64,000 nt of DNA from positions 1 to 64,000 of the IMG/VR virus record IMGVR_UViG_3300042448_001752; one strand, written 5' to 3'. The stretch comes from a virus. The notes beneath the pieces are model-generated. The model saw only the letters and a list, made by a program, of their open reading frames with translations, had not been told where the DNA came from and did not search any database. Within the stretch, counting starts at the first letter, position 1. The number at the start of each line of letters is the position of its first letter. The position numbers and the translations under genes were made by a program. This document shows, one piece after another, positions 10,542 to 19,150 of the stretch.

Positions 10542-11390
10542 ATGGTTAAAATTTACGATGAATATGATTCATATTTAGAGGGAGGACATTTTTCATCACC
10601 AAGAAAAAATTTGGGGAATAAATTGTTTATATATTCCGCTTGTAGAATAATTAGTGAACTATTAGGGTATGAGTTAATATCTCCCGAAAACGCGTTAGTA
10701 AGAAGAGAAGATACCGAAAATGGACAATATAAAGAAATCCTATTCCCATTTAAAGGTGTTAAAGGAAATATTGTGGATGACCCAATTAAAGTTATTCAAG
10801 ATGGCGACATCATACAATTAGGTAGTATTGAAAATTTAATACAATCCTACCCAAATCATGGATTTTTAAATCAATCATATTTTTCAAAATATGATTACAT
10901 TAAACCATATAAGACTAAGGTTAAAGAATATTTTAAAAGTATCGTTAAAGATAAAAGGGTTGGTAACGATTTAGTAATTATGTTAAGAAGTAGTAATTAC
11001 GACGGAAGTTTTGTTTTACCCGACAGTTATTACCTTAATATTATATCTCAAGAAACTTTTGATAATTTATATATTTCATTTGACCATATAAACAAACATC
11101 AATCATTAATTAATAAATTAGAGAAATATAACCCTAAATTAATTGATGGTGATATACTTGAAGTTTTTTCAGAAATCACATCATTTAATACAATAATCGC
11201 CGCTCAAGGAACATTTTCTTTTTGGGCTTGTTTTTTATCTAACGCCAATAAAATATATTGGCCGATTACCAATGATGGTCCAAATTCCGGTAAAAACTCA
11301 AATAACCCCGTGTTTAACTCATATGTTAATTTAACGGTCGATGATGAACCAAGATATGAATTAATAAACGTAACAGATATATACAAATGA
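10542..11390 (+). CDS. GT11-like (fucosyltransferase-fold) glycosyltransferase
   Basis: A protein of 282 residues. The N-terminal LGNKLFIYSACRIISELLGY (about residues 24-43) resembles the GT11 start, where LGNQLFQYAFAR precedes a helix. Near the C-terminus, IIAAQGTFSFWACFLSNANK (about 226-245) resembles the GT11 donor-binding segment containing S-x-F-S-W-W-A-x-x-L. These two anchors in the right order suggest an alpha-1,2-fucosyltransferase-like GT-B enzyme. The sugar and linkage cannot be read from the sequence. It starts 2 bases after the GlcNAc transferase stop and overlaps the next gene by 4 bases, so it belongs to the same operon. The match is remote, so another GT-B family is possible. 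Confidence 0.5.
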   Translation: MVKIYDEYDSYLEGGHFSSPRKNLGNKLFIYSACRIISELLGYELISPENALVRREDTENGQYKEILFPFKGVKGNIVDDPIKVIQDGDIIQLGSIENLIQSYPNHGFLNQSYFSKYDYIKPYKTKVKEYFKSIVKDKRVGNDLVIMLRSSNYDGSFVLPDSYYLNIISQETFDNLYISFDHINKHQSLINKLEKYNPKLIDGDILEVFSEITSFNTIIAAQGTFSFWACFLSNANKIYWPITNDGPNSGKNSNNPVFNSYVNLTVDDEPRYELINVTDIYK

Positions 11391-12067
11391 TAAAAACAAT
11401 CAATTTTAGTCTTTTTGGTACTGAAATGAAGTATTACATGGGAGCCGAAAAAAATGTTATAATTAATAAAGAATTATTACCAGATTGGACAACCGTAATA
11501 TATTACCATCCTCAAAACATAATTCAAGGTTATGTCGAAAAACTGTCTTCATTAGGTGCGACAATGGTGGATGTGTCAAATATAAAGTTAGGTGATAAAG
11601 AATCAATTCACTTCCCATATTTTTGGAGATTTCTTTCATTTTTACAAGACAGTCCCTCAATAGTTAGAGATTTGGACAGTAGAATTTCTGAAAGAGAAGT
11701 AAAATATATTAGAAAATGGGAAGAAACAAATAAAGATTATTTTATTATCCGAGACCATCCGTGGCATGCACCCGTACCAAGTGGGTTATTTGGTATTAAG
11801 AAAAAAATAGAAGAGTTTGAAAAACACTTTATTGAGTTTGTTAATATTGATGAGTTACGTTGGGGGTCCGACCAAGAAATTTTAAGAATTTATATGGAAA
11901 ATATTAGTGACGAAAATGTGTTTTATTGTGGTTACGATATTCAAACCAATTATATACATAGAGACGATAAAACTTTTTTTATTGGAATGCAAATGAATGA
12001 AAATGATGAACCAACAGTCCCAAGTGGCGTACAGTGTTTAAATTACCTAAACGAAATAAATTTATAA
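11387..12067 (+). CDS. Putative glycosyltransferase with RDLDSR motif
   Basis: A protein of 226 residues. Its central segment IVRDLDSRISEREVKYIRKW (about residues 87-106), followed by IIRDHPWHAPVPSGLFGIKK, matches a conserved pattern that I recall from bacterial and viral proteins annotated as polysaccharide-modifying. In that pattern DxDSR could act like a DxD metal-nucleotide motif and the RDHPxH segment like a substrate loop. GSDQEILRIYM near 160 resembles the late acidic helix of GT-A enzymes. A glycosyltransferase role is inferred from this and from the operon (4-base ATGA overlap with the previous gene, next start 1 base downstream). No precise family is claimed. Confidence 0.5.
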   Translation: MIKTINFSLFGTEMKYYMGAEKNVIINKELLPDWTTVIYYHPQNIIQGYVEKLSSLGATMVDVSNIKLGDKESIHFPYFWRFLSFLQDSPSIVRDLDSRISEREVKYIRKWEETNKDYFIIRDHPWHAPVPSGLFGIKKKIEEFEKHFIEFVNIDELRWGSDQEILRIYMENISDENVFYCGYDIQTNYIHRDDKTFFIGMQMNENDEPTVPSGVQCLNYLNEINL

Positions 12068-12068
12068 A

Positions 12069-12830
12069 ATGAAGTATTGTTTTACAACTTTGGCTGTTGG
12101 TGAGCCATATGAAGAATTAACCGCAAAGTTATACACAAGTTTAAGAGATAAAACTCAAAACTGTGAATTTTTTATAACAACAAATAACCCTAACTTCCCT
12201 GATTTAGGTGAAAAAATTCACATTAATAGAGAGTCATTACAAAGTCTACACGATTCTAAAGGTGGGTTTAGTTTTCATTTAAATTATAAGTGTTTATCAA
12301 TTAAACACGTTTTGTCTAATGAAAAACAAATGTTAGCGTTAGACACAGAATTTAAAAAATTTGATTACGTAATCTTTACTGACGGTGATTGGATTTTGGA
12401 AAGCGGGTTTTCTGAAGAGAAGATTTTAAATATGTTAAATTATATGGAAACCGAAGGATTTGATTTTGCATTTGAAAGACCTGCAAGTATCGGTGATGGT
12501 AGACGAGACCCTGAAAATAGTTTCTATAGAGATAAAATTTATGATTATGATATATTAGAATATGATAAATGGGATGAGGCTCACGTTGTTAATGAACAAT
12601 GTTTGGTATTTAAAAATAATTATAAATTTAGATTTTTTGCCCAAAGATGGGAACAATTTTTATGGTATTCAATCCATAATGATATTAGAAACTACCCTGA
12701 CGGTTTTGAGATTGGGGTATCGGCTTTAGAAGCAGGGATGAAATGGAACTACAATGGAGTGTTTAATCACTTTTTACAAGGATGTTTCGGATTTTATACT
12801 AAACTTGGTGATTATCACATTAGATTTTAA
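12069..12830 (+). CDS. GT-A-like glycosyltransferase
   Basis: A protein of 253 residues with the order of elements of a nucleotide-diphospho-sugar transferase. A beta strand (YCFTTLAVGEPYEELTAKLY) is followed by a helix, a second strand (CEFFITTNNPNF), a long region, and VIFTDGDWILESG (about 99-111), where TDGDW supplies a DxD-type metal motif. VVNEQCLVFKNN and FEIGVSALEAGM later in the protein fit the acceptor or catalytic side. The early strand, DxD and late acidic helix suggest GT-A, but I cannot name a CAZy family. It sits in the middle of the plus-strand glycan operon, 1 base after the preceding stop. Confidence 0.55.
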   Translation: MKYCFTTLAVGEPYEELTAKLYTSLRDKTQNCEFFITTNNPNFPDLGEKIHINRESLQSLHDSKGGFSFHLNYKCLSIKHVLSNEKQMLALDTEFKKFDYVIFTDGDWILESGFSEEKILNMLNYMETEGFDFAFERPASIGDGRRDPENSFYRDKIYDYDILEYDKWDEAHVVNEQCLVFKNNYKFRFFAQRWEQFLWYSIHNDIRNYPDGFEIGVSALEAGMKWNYNGVFNHFLQGCFGFYTKLGDYHIRF

Positions 12831-12845
12831 TTATATATATATATT

Positions 12846-13382
12846 ATGTCACACAAAGAACAACAAGATTTCCTAACGTATGTTAGAGACAAATTCCCAA
12901 ATAAATTTGAGAATTGTAGAGTTTTAGATATCGGCTCATTAGATATCAATGGTAATAACAGGTATTTGTTTACAAATTACGAATACATCGGACTAGATAT
13001 TGGTGAAGGAAACAACGTAGATGTTGTATGTAGAGGTCACGAATATAATGATGAAAAATTATTTGACGTAATTGTGTCTTCAGAATGTTTTGAACACGAT
13101 GAATTTTGGGAATTAACAATAAAGAAAGGTATCGATTTACTTAAACCAGATGGCGTGTTTTTATTTACTTGCGCCACAACAGGTAGACCGGAACACGGAA
13201 CAAAAAGAACATCACCAAGCGATAGTCCATTTACTTCAAGTTTAGAAAACAATTATTATCGAAATTTAGAAGAAGATGATATTCGACAATCAATTAATGT
13301 TGATGAAATATTTTCAGAATATGAATTTCAAAGTAGACTAAATTGGCCACAAGATTTGTATTTTTGGGGTATTAAAAAATAA
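12846..13382 (+). CDS. Class I SAM-dependent methyltransferase
   Basis: A compact methyltransferase of 178 residues. CRVLDIGSLDINGNNRYLF (about 24-42) is motif I, YIGLDIGEGNNVDVV with the acidic residue at the end of strand 2 is motif II, FDVIVSSECFEHDEFW (about 75-90) matches motif IV and post-IV, and LLKPDGVFLFTCATTGR (about 99-115) is motif V/VI. This is the Methyltransf_11/23 layout. A short AT dinucleotide run (tatatatata) precedes its ATG after the previous stop. Given the neighbours it probably methylates a sugar. An amino acid or other target cannot be excluded. Confidence 0.75.
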   Translation: MSHKEQQDFLTYVRDKFPNKFENCRVLDIGSLDINGNNRYLFTNYEYIGLDIGEGNNVDVVCRGHEYNDEKLFDVIVSSECFEHDEFWELTIKKGIDLLKPDGVFLFTCATTGRPEHGTKRTSPSDSPFTSSLENNYYRNLEEDDIRQSINVDEIFSEYEFQSRLNWPQDLYFWGIKK

Positions 13383-13385
13383 AAT

Positions 13386-14309
13386 ATGAAATCAAAAATT
13401 GTAACGGCTTATTGGATGGATGTTGAGGGGTATCCATTTCAAGGAGTACTTCCAGTTAGAAAAATAAGATATCAAGGTTCTTTAATTTCTCATTGTACTG
13501 GTAGTGGACTACCGGTTATTTGCTATACTCATAGTAAAAATTATGACGAACTTAATGATATTAAAGTAAAGTATAATTTAACTAATTTAGAGTTGAAAAT
13601 ATTAGAATTATCTGATGTAAAATATCACGCTGAAATTGAAATGATTAGAAATAATAATTTTGATACCGATTTGGATGGTAGAGGTCCTGAAATAATGTGG
13701 GGAAAATTTGATGTGTTAGAAAGAGAACTTGACGGATTTGATAGGGTTTATTGGGTGGATGTTGGTTTACAACACCCGGGCATATTCCCTTGGATGTACT
13801 CTAAAGTTCACAATGAGAATTCTGAAAATTTAGGCGTACCAACAAATTGGTGGGCTCATTTAGATGTGTTTAATTTTTCAAAATTAATTGATAGTGAAGT
13901 GTATGATAAATTAAATAAAATCTGTGAAAATAAAATAATGTTTGTTTGTTCATATGGTCCTCAAATAAGTTATCCGTTTTTAAATTATGGAATATTAAAC
14001 AAATCGTTTGAATCTCCATACCCGGTTGGTGGTATGTTTGGTGGAGATGTTCAAGTATTAAAGAAATATATAAATTTATTTTGGGAATTCACTGAGAAAA
14101 TTTTAGAAAAAAACTTACTTTGTACTGAAGAAGTAATTATGAAACCGTCCTACGATTTAATTGATAACGATGAAAAGGTTACACTTATGTTTAACGCGTT
14201 TGCGTCTGGGGAACACGATGATTATCACTACACTATGTGGAATGAAGGAAAAAATACACCAAAACCTTTCTATATGATGTGGCACAATATAAAAAATTTT
14301 AAAATATGA
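13386..14309 (+). CDS. YibB/HtrL-like glycosyltransferase
   Basis: A protein of 307 residues. KIVTAYWMDVEG at the start, FDRVYWVDVGLQHPGIFP (about 118-135, a V-D-x-G metal-site-like motif), GMFGGDVQVLKKY (about 217-229) and LLCTEEVIMKPSY (about 246-258) give the pattern of the WlaTC/HtrL (YibB) glycosyltransferase family: a hydrophobic strand followed by D-x-G and a downstream glycine loop with an acidic TEE. The next gene has the same elements (MFWIDAGL, GFFGGKK, GTEESLF), so the two are paralogues. The stop overlaps the next start by 4 bases. Family assignment is by motif pattern only. Confidence 0.5.
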   Translation: MKSKIVTAYWMDVEGYPFQGVLPVRKIRYQGSLISHCTGSGLPVICYTHSKNYDELNDIKVKYNLTNLELKILELSDVKYHAEIEMIRNNNFDTDLDGRGPEIMWGKFDVLERELDGFDRVYWVDVGLQHPGIFPWMYSKVHNENSENLGVPTNWWAHLDVFNFSKLIDSEVYDKLNKICENKIMFVCSYGPQISYPFLNYGILNKSFESPYPVGGMFGGDVQVLKKYINLFWEFTEKILEKNLLCTEEVIMKPSYDLIDNDEKVTLMFNAFASGEHDDYHYTMWNEGKNTPKPFYMMWHNIKNFKI

Positions 14310-15982
14310 ATAAAATAACATTAGTAACCGGTTTATGGGATTTAGGTAGAGATAAACTCACCGAAGGGTGGTCTCGGACATATCAACATTATTTAGATAA
14401 ATTTCAACAACTTTTACAAGTTGATGTAAATATGATAATTTTTGGTGATGAGGAATTAGAAAAATTTGTTTCAGAGAATAGACGTAATGAAAATACACAA
14501 TTTGTTCGCAGAGAGTTATCTTGGTTTAAAAATAATGATTTTTATGATAAAATACAAAAGATAAGAACCAATCCTGATTGGTATAATCAAGTTGGTTGGT
14601 TAACAGAGTCAACTCAAGCTAAACTAGAGATGTATAACCCTTTAGTTATGTCTAAAATTTATCTTTTACACGACGCAAAAATTTTAGATAAGTTTAATTC
14701 AGAATATATGTTTTGGATTGACGCGGGATTAACAAATACAATTCACCCTGGATATTTTACAAGTGATAAGGTTTTAGATAAACTACCTAAGTTAGTTAAG
14801 AATTTCCATTTTGTTTGTTTTCCTTATGAAACAACTAGTGAGATTCACGGATTTAAATATCAAGAGTTATGTGAATTAGCAGGAAAACCTGTTAATATGG
14901 TTGCAAGAGCAGGATTCTTTGGTGGAAAAAAAGATTTTATTTCTGAAATAAATAGTTTATACTATGGATTAATGAACGATACATTATCCCAAGGATTGAT
15001 GGGAACTGAAGAGTCGTTATTTACAATTATGACATACAAATACCCTAATTTAATTACTTATTCTGAAATTGAAGGTAATGGGTTAATGGGTAAATTTTTT
15101 GAGGATTTAAAAGATATGACAGTTGAGGTAAAATCGGAAGTATCAAAAGATGTTGTTGTTAATAATTTGGACACATCAAAAGTTGGATTATACGTGATTA
15201 CTTTTAACTCACCAAAACAATTGGAGGTTCTTATTCAGTCAATGTTAGATTACGATAAAGATTTTGTAGAGAAACCAAAGAAATTCTTATTAGATAATTC
15301 AACTGATTTATCAACAACACCAAGATATCTTGAACTATGTGAACAATATGGTTTTGAACATATTAAAAAAAATAATATAGGTATTGTTGGTGGTAGAGTA
15401 TTTGTTGCCGAACATTTTGATGAAACTGATTTGGATTTTTATTATTGGTTTGAAGATGACATGTCATTTTATCCTAAAAAGAATGAAGTTTGTAGAAATG
15501 GTTTTCCTCGTTTTGTGGGTAACTTATATCAAAAATCATTAGAGATTATTCAAAAAGAAAATTTTGATTTTTTAAAATTAAATTTTAGTGAATTTTACGG
15601 CTCAAACGATATTCAATTCTCATGGTATAATGTGCCCCAAGATTTCAGACAAAAACATTGGCCAAACAATCCTAAATTACCTGTACAAGGATTAGACACC
15701 AATTCCCCCAAAACAAAATTTGATGAAATACATATTCACAAAGGATTACCATATGTATTGGGTGAGATTTTTTTATGTAATTGGCCAATTGTATTAACAA
15801 AAGAGGGTAATTATAAATGTTATTTAGAGACAAAATGGGCTCACCCTCACGAACAGGTACTAATGAGTTATTCTTATCAAGAAACGGTTAAAGGTAATAT
15901 TAAACCGGGATTACTGTTATTAACACCAACAGAACACAATCGATTTGACCATTATGACGGCTCATTAAGAAAAGAAAGTTAG
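14306..15982 (+). CDS. Two-domain glycosyltransferase (YibB-like plus GT-A-like)
   Basis: A protein of 558 residues with two parts. Residues 1 to about 280 look like a YibB/HtrL-type glycosyltransferase: ITLVTGLWDLGRD, EYMFWIDAGLTN (about 129-140), ARAGFFGGKKDF and GLMGTEESLFTIM. Residues about 290-558 begin again with a strand-helix pair (GLYVITFNSPKQLEVLIQSM) and contain YYWFEDDMSFYP (about 389-400), where FEDDM is the metal-binding position of GT2-like enzymes, and later YKCYLETKWAHPHEQVL. This suggests a bifunctional enzyme that adds two sugars. It is the last gene of the plus-strand glycan operon. The convergent HNH relic overlaps its stop codon. Confidence 0.6.
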   Translation: MNKITLVTGLWDLGRDKLTEGWSRTYQHYLDKFQQLLQVDVNMIIFGDEELEKFVSENRRNENTQFVRRELSWFKNNDFYDKIQKIRTNPDWYNQVGWLTESTQAKLEMYNPLVMSKIYLLHDAKILDKFNSEYMFWIDAGLTNTIHPGYFTSDKVLDKLPKLVKNFHFVCFPYETTSEIHGFKYQELCELAGKPVNMVARAGFFGGKKDFISEINSLYYGLMNDTLSQGLMGTEESLFTIMTYKYPNLITYSEIEGNGLMGKFFEDLKDMTVEVKSEVSKDVVVNNLDTSKVGLYVITFNSPKQLEVLIQSMLDYDKDFVEKPKKFLLDNSTDLSTTPRYLELCEQYGFEHIKKNNIGIVGGRVFVAEHFDETDLDFYYWFEDDMSFYPKKNEVCRNGFPRFVGNLYQKSLEIIQKENFDFLKLNFSEFYGSNDIQFSWYNVPQDFRQKHWPNNPKLPVQGLDTNSPKTKFDEIHIHKGLPYVLGEIFLCNWPIVLTKEGNYKCYLETKWAHPHEQVLMSYSYQETVKGNIKPGLLLLTPTEHNRFDHYDGSLRKES

Positions 15983-16110
15983 TTTAATATTTTATCGTTT
16001 TTTTTTAAATTATCTTCAGCCCATAGTGGTTGAAGATTTGTGTAATGACAAAATTTACACATCCCTTCTTTAGTTTTTGATGATGATGATAAATAAAAAA
16101 TAATTTTGTT
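15979..16110 (-). pseudogene. HNH homing endonuclease remnant (C-terminal end)
   Basis: On the minus strand, a frame of 43 residues (bounded upstream by a stop, with its only ATG at 16062) encodes CHYTNLQPLWAEDNLKKNDK. This is the highly conserved C-terminal end of phage HNH endonucleases, where the last His of the HNH site is followed by (S/T)NLQPLWAxDNLxKxD. The rest of the gene is absent: upstream lie only a stop and the late-promoter-like motif of the next plus-strand gene. It shows that a mobile HNH gene once sat between the glycan operon and the fibre genes. Its stop overlaps the stop of the plus-strand gene ending at 15982. Confidence 0.7.
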
Positions 16111-16118
16111 TTATCAAG

Positions 16119-16130
16119 TATTTATAATAA
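16119..16130 (+). promoter_or_regulatory. Putative late promoter before the 220-residue protein
   Basis: TATTTATAATAA lies 10 bases before the ATG at 16140 and is followed by A-rich sequence. The same 12 bases occur before the 1693-residue baseplate gene (40789), and an almost identical form occurs on the minus strand before the superoxide dismutase gene. Confidence 0.55.
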
Positions 16131-16139
16131 AAACTTTAA

Positions 16140-16802
16140 ATGGATTTCTACATTAAGAAAAACGCAACCTTACCTGTGATTAAACTCCAAGTGGTGAAGG
16201 ATGGTCGAAGTGACTATGATAGCTTCATGAAAACTATTGAGTTATCGGCAATATTCTTTTCAATGGTTGATTCTGATACAGGTATTCCAAAAATTAGTTC
16301 AAGACCGGCAGGATTTGTTGAGAAAACATTCTTAGACCCCAACGCCGAACCAGAATATTACATTTATTATCAATTTACCTCAAAAGACACTAATAGAGTT
16401 GGTTCATATGAAGGACAATTTATGTTAAGAAACGATGATGGTGTTTTAATATTGCCAATACGTGAAAAATTAAACATCAACATCCAAGACTCATTTATTG
16501 CGGATGACTTAGTTTATGATAGTTGTTATGTTTCAGAATTCCCTTGTTGTGTTAACGGACCTTTTGTTTCGACAACAACAACTTCTCCATGTCCAAGTTG
16601 TCCAACATGTCCTGAACCAACACCGACACCTCAACCAACAACAACTACTACGACATATAACCCAACAACAACAACCACACATTCGCCAACTCCAACACCA
16701 ACATTAACACCAACGCCAGAACCCGAAATTTTAATCAATCCTATCTTAGTTGGTGAAGACCAATATTTGAGTGTTGGGGATAATGAATATTTAGAATATT
16801 AA
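16140..16802 (+). CDS. Putative baseplate/fibre protein with Thr/Pro-rich linker
   Basis: A protein of 220 residues. The first 135 or so form a compact beta-rich domain (FYIKKNATLPVIKLQVVKDG; later FEITEtype strands are absent but YIYYQFTSKDTNRVGSYEGQ and LPIREKLNINIQDSF are clear), reminiscent of N-terminal attachment domains of phage receptor-binding or decoration proteins. Then follow a Cys-rich turn (CPSCPTCPEP) and a Thr/Pro-rich stretch (about 155-200) like that of the giant mucin-like protein. A short C-terminal strand ends the chain. It follows a late-promoter-like motif and heads the fibre cluster. Function beyond a structural role is not evident. Confidence 0.55.
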   Translation: MDFYIKKNATLPVIKLQVVKDGRSDYDSFMKTIELSAIFFSMVDSDTGIPKISSRPAGFVEKTFLDPNAEPEYYIYYQFTSKDTNRVGSYEGQFMLRNDDGVLILPIREKLNINIQDSFIADDLVYDSCYVSEFPCCVNGPFVSTTTTSPCPSCPTCPEPTPTPQPTTTTTTYNPTTTTTHSPTPTPTLTPTPEPEILINPILVGEDQYLSVGDNEYLEY

Positions 16803-16825
16803 TAATCCATCTTTAAAAATTAAAC

Positions 16826-16840
16826 TATTTATAAAATAAA
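16826..16840 (+). promoter_or_regulatory. Putative late promoter before the Asn-repeat fibre
   Basis: TATTTATAAAATAAA lies 10 bases before the ATG at 16850 and matches the recurrent TATTTATA-plus-A-rich pattern. Confidence 0.5.
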
Positions 16841-16849
16841 AAACAAATT

Positions 16850-19123
16850 ATGGCATTAACAGGAAAAACAATTGGACAACTAACATATCTTTCGGGAGTA
16901 ACAACGGATACATTATTTCCCGTAGAATTGAGTGGTGATACATACCATATAGCATATTCTGCGTTCACTAATTCAAACTATAACGAAGGAACTTACGATA
17001 ATTTATATTCATTTGCCACAGGTGGCACACTAACCGCTGGAAGTTATTATTTAATGACCAACTTCCAAACTTGTTATGACCAACCAAACTACGATAATAC
17101 CAAAAACCCTATTACTACGGGTAACTATAAAACAGGAACAACAGAGCCAATTTTATTATTGGCAATATCTACAACAGGATTTTCTCCTACCGTATATTCA
17201 ACATTATACCCTAATGATAAAATAACATACGACATAACTTGGAATACCACCGAAATCACGAGTAGTCCTGCAAAAGGTAGAATCACTGAAAGAATTGATA
17301 ACTTTAATAATAGAACTGATTATGATAACAGAAGTATTTTATTTAAAAGATATAACGGATATTCATATTACGAAAATCTACCATTAAGTGGTCTTGTTGG
17401 GATAAGTGGTTTAACAGGAACAACTGCCGTGTTATATGGTAACACGGGTACAACATTTACCTCAAATTTCTCAACTGGTGACATTGTTTCAGTGCGAAAT
17501 TTAGACCCTTCATTTTTTGAAGTTATATCTGTTGTAAGTAATTCTTTAGCAATTATATCAGGTGTAACAATAAGTGTAACTACTGACTCACCATATTATT
17601 TTGGAATTGATGATGGTATAATGAGTTATTACCAACCTAATATAAGACAAGACCAAGTTTTTGAATATACAACATTTGGTGATGCCATTGATGAAAGTGG
17701 AGCGGTTAATAATTATATTGGTAACTATTCTAACCTACATTTAGAATTTGGTACTGGAAATTTTTTACTCGCAAATAATGTATTCTTAATAGGTTCAATT
17801 AGAAACAACACCATTGGTAACGGTTCATATAATAACACATTTAATGATGATTGTGATAATAATCAAATAGGTGATGGATTTTATAATAACTCAACGAACA
17901 ATGATTTTGACGGTAATATAATTGGTGAGAGTTTCAATAATAATTACATTACCTCTAATTTTGACAATAATAGAATTGGTAGTGATTTTGACAATAACAT
18001 TTTAATTGGTGGTTCTTTTTATAGAAACAATATTGGGAACGACTTTAACAATAATGTTTGGACTAATAGTGACTTTCAAAATAATGAAATAGGAAATCAG
18101 TTTAATGATAATAAAATTTATGGTGACTTCTATAATAATGATATTGGTAATGGGTATAATAATAATGAAAGTTACTCAACTTATAATCGTAATTTAATTG
18201 GGAACGGGTATAATGGTAATACGGTATATTCACAATTTTACGAAAATAATATTGAACACGTTTTTCAAAATAATACTATTGGAACCAATTTAACTATTGG
18301 GACAGATAATTTTAGGGCTAATAGAGTTGGAAACAATTTTGAAGATAATATAATTAAAGTTAATTTTCAATACAACAACATTTTAAATAATTTTAATAAT
18401 AATACCATATATTGGGAGTTTAGAAAAAATTCAATATTAAATGATTTCAACCTAAACACAATTGGTGGAGTTGATAATTTAGGTCTTCTTTTTGAGAACA
18501 ACCAAATTATGAATAATTTTAAAGGTAACGACATTCAAGGGGATTTTTGGAGTAACCAAATTAAAACAGATTTTAAGGGTAATGATATATTTGAGGAGTT
18601 TGGATATAATAATATAGGATTTGGGTGTTCACCTAATTCTTTTAGTGGTGTAACAACACATAACAATATTGGTGATAATTTTTCATTTAATACTTGTTAT
18701 GGTTCATTTTCGTACAACACAATAGGAACTGATTTTAACTCTAATGAGGTACAAGATGGATTTGGTTTTGGTGGGTCGTCTTCTCAAGGAAATAGAATTG
18801 GAAATGATTTTACAGATAATACCATCGGTGAATATTTCTACAATAATACTATTCCTGATAACTTTTACAATAACACAATTGGTGATTCATTCCAATGGAA
18901 TATTGTTAATACTGAAGTTAATAATGTTTGTTTAAGTACAGGTATGTTATATAACACAACAACAGTTAATGTATTCAAAAATAAAAATGAAGATTATAGA
19001 TTATCGTATTACGATGAAGTGGATGTTCTAACAATAGAAACATTAACTGAAGCTCCTTGTTTAGGTGGGTTAAACGTATTAGACATACCAGAAAATGATT
19101 TGAATTTCGGATTAATATTATAA
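16850..19123 (+). CDS. Fibre/spike protein with nonapeptide Asn-rich repeats
   Basis: A protein of 757 residues. The N-terminus (GKTIGQLTYLSGV, about 4-16) looks like an attachment segment of a tail fibre. Residues about 40-310 form a globular beta-rich region. From about 318 to 695 the chain consists of roughly nine-residue units with alternating hydrophobic positions and an Asn ladder, as in NIGNDFNNN, EIGNQFNDN and DIGNGYNNN, mostly x-I-G-x-x-F-x-x-N. Such spacing fits a beta-solenoid or beta-roll with stacked Asn and Ile/Phe. The C-terminal 60 residues are a small cap. The protein is probably a host-binding spike or a long decoration. No enzymatic motif is visible. Confidence 0.7.
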   Translation: MALTGKTIGQLTYLSGVTTDTLFPVELSGDTYHIAYSAFTNSNYNEGTYDNLYSFATGGTLTAGSYYLMTNFQTCYDQPNYDNTKNPITTGNYKTGTTEPILLLAISTTGFSPTVYSTLYPNDKITYDITWNTTEITSSPAKGRITERIDNFNNRTDYDNRSILFKRYNGYSYYENLPLSGLVGISGLTGTTAVLYGNTGTTFTSNFSTGDIVSVRNLDPSFFEVISVVSNSLAIISGVTISVTTDSPYYFGIDDGIMSYYQPNIRQDQVFEYTTFGDAIDESGAVNNYIGNYSNLHLEFGTGNFLLANNVFLIGSIRNNTIGNGSYNNTFNDDCDNNQIGDGFYNNSTNNDFDGNIIGESFNNNYITSNFDNNRIGSDFDNNILIGGSFYRNNIGNDFNNNVWTNSDFQNNEIGNQFNDNKIYGDFYNNDIGNGYNNNESYSTYNRNLIGNGYNGNTVYSQFYENNIEHVFQNNTIGTNLTIGTDNFRANRVGNNFEDNIIKVNFQYNNILNNFNNNTIYWEFRKNSILNDFNLNTIGGVDNLGLLFENNQIMNNFKGNDIQGDFWSNQIKTDFKGNDIFEEFGYNNIGFGCSPNSFSGVTTHNNIGDNFSFNTCYGSFSYNTIGTDFNSNEVQDGFGFGGSSSQGNRIGNDFTDNTIGEYFYNNTIPDNFYNNTIGDSFQWNIVNTEVNNVCLSTGMLYNTTTVNVFKNKNEDYRLSYYDEVDVLTIETLTEAPCLGGLNVLDIPENDLNFGLIL

Positions 19124-19150
19124 ATAAATAAAATAAAAAAAAACAAAAAA

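Noticed and set aside
12831-12845. AT dinucleotide run before the methyltransferase gene as a promoter
   Set aside because: It does not match the TATTTAT pattern and lies inside a tight operon, so it is more likely a simple repeat.
16119-16130. Reading TATTTATA sites as T4-type late promoters (TATAAATA) for the opposite strand
   Set aside because: No genes start downstream in that direction at most sites, while every site precedes a gene in the TATTTAT direction.
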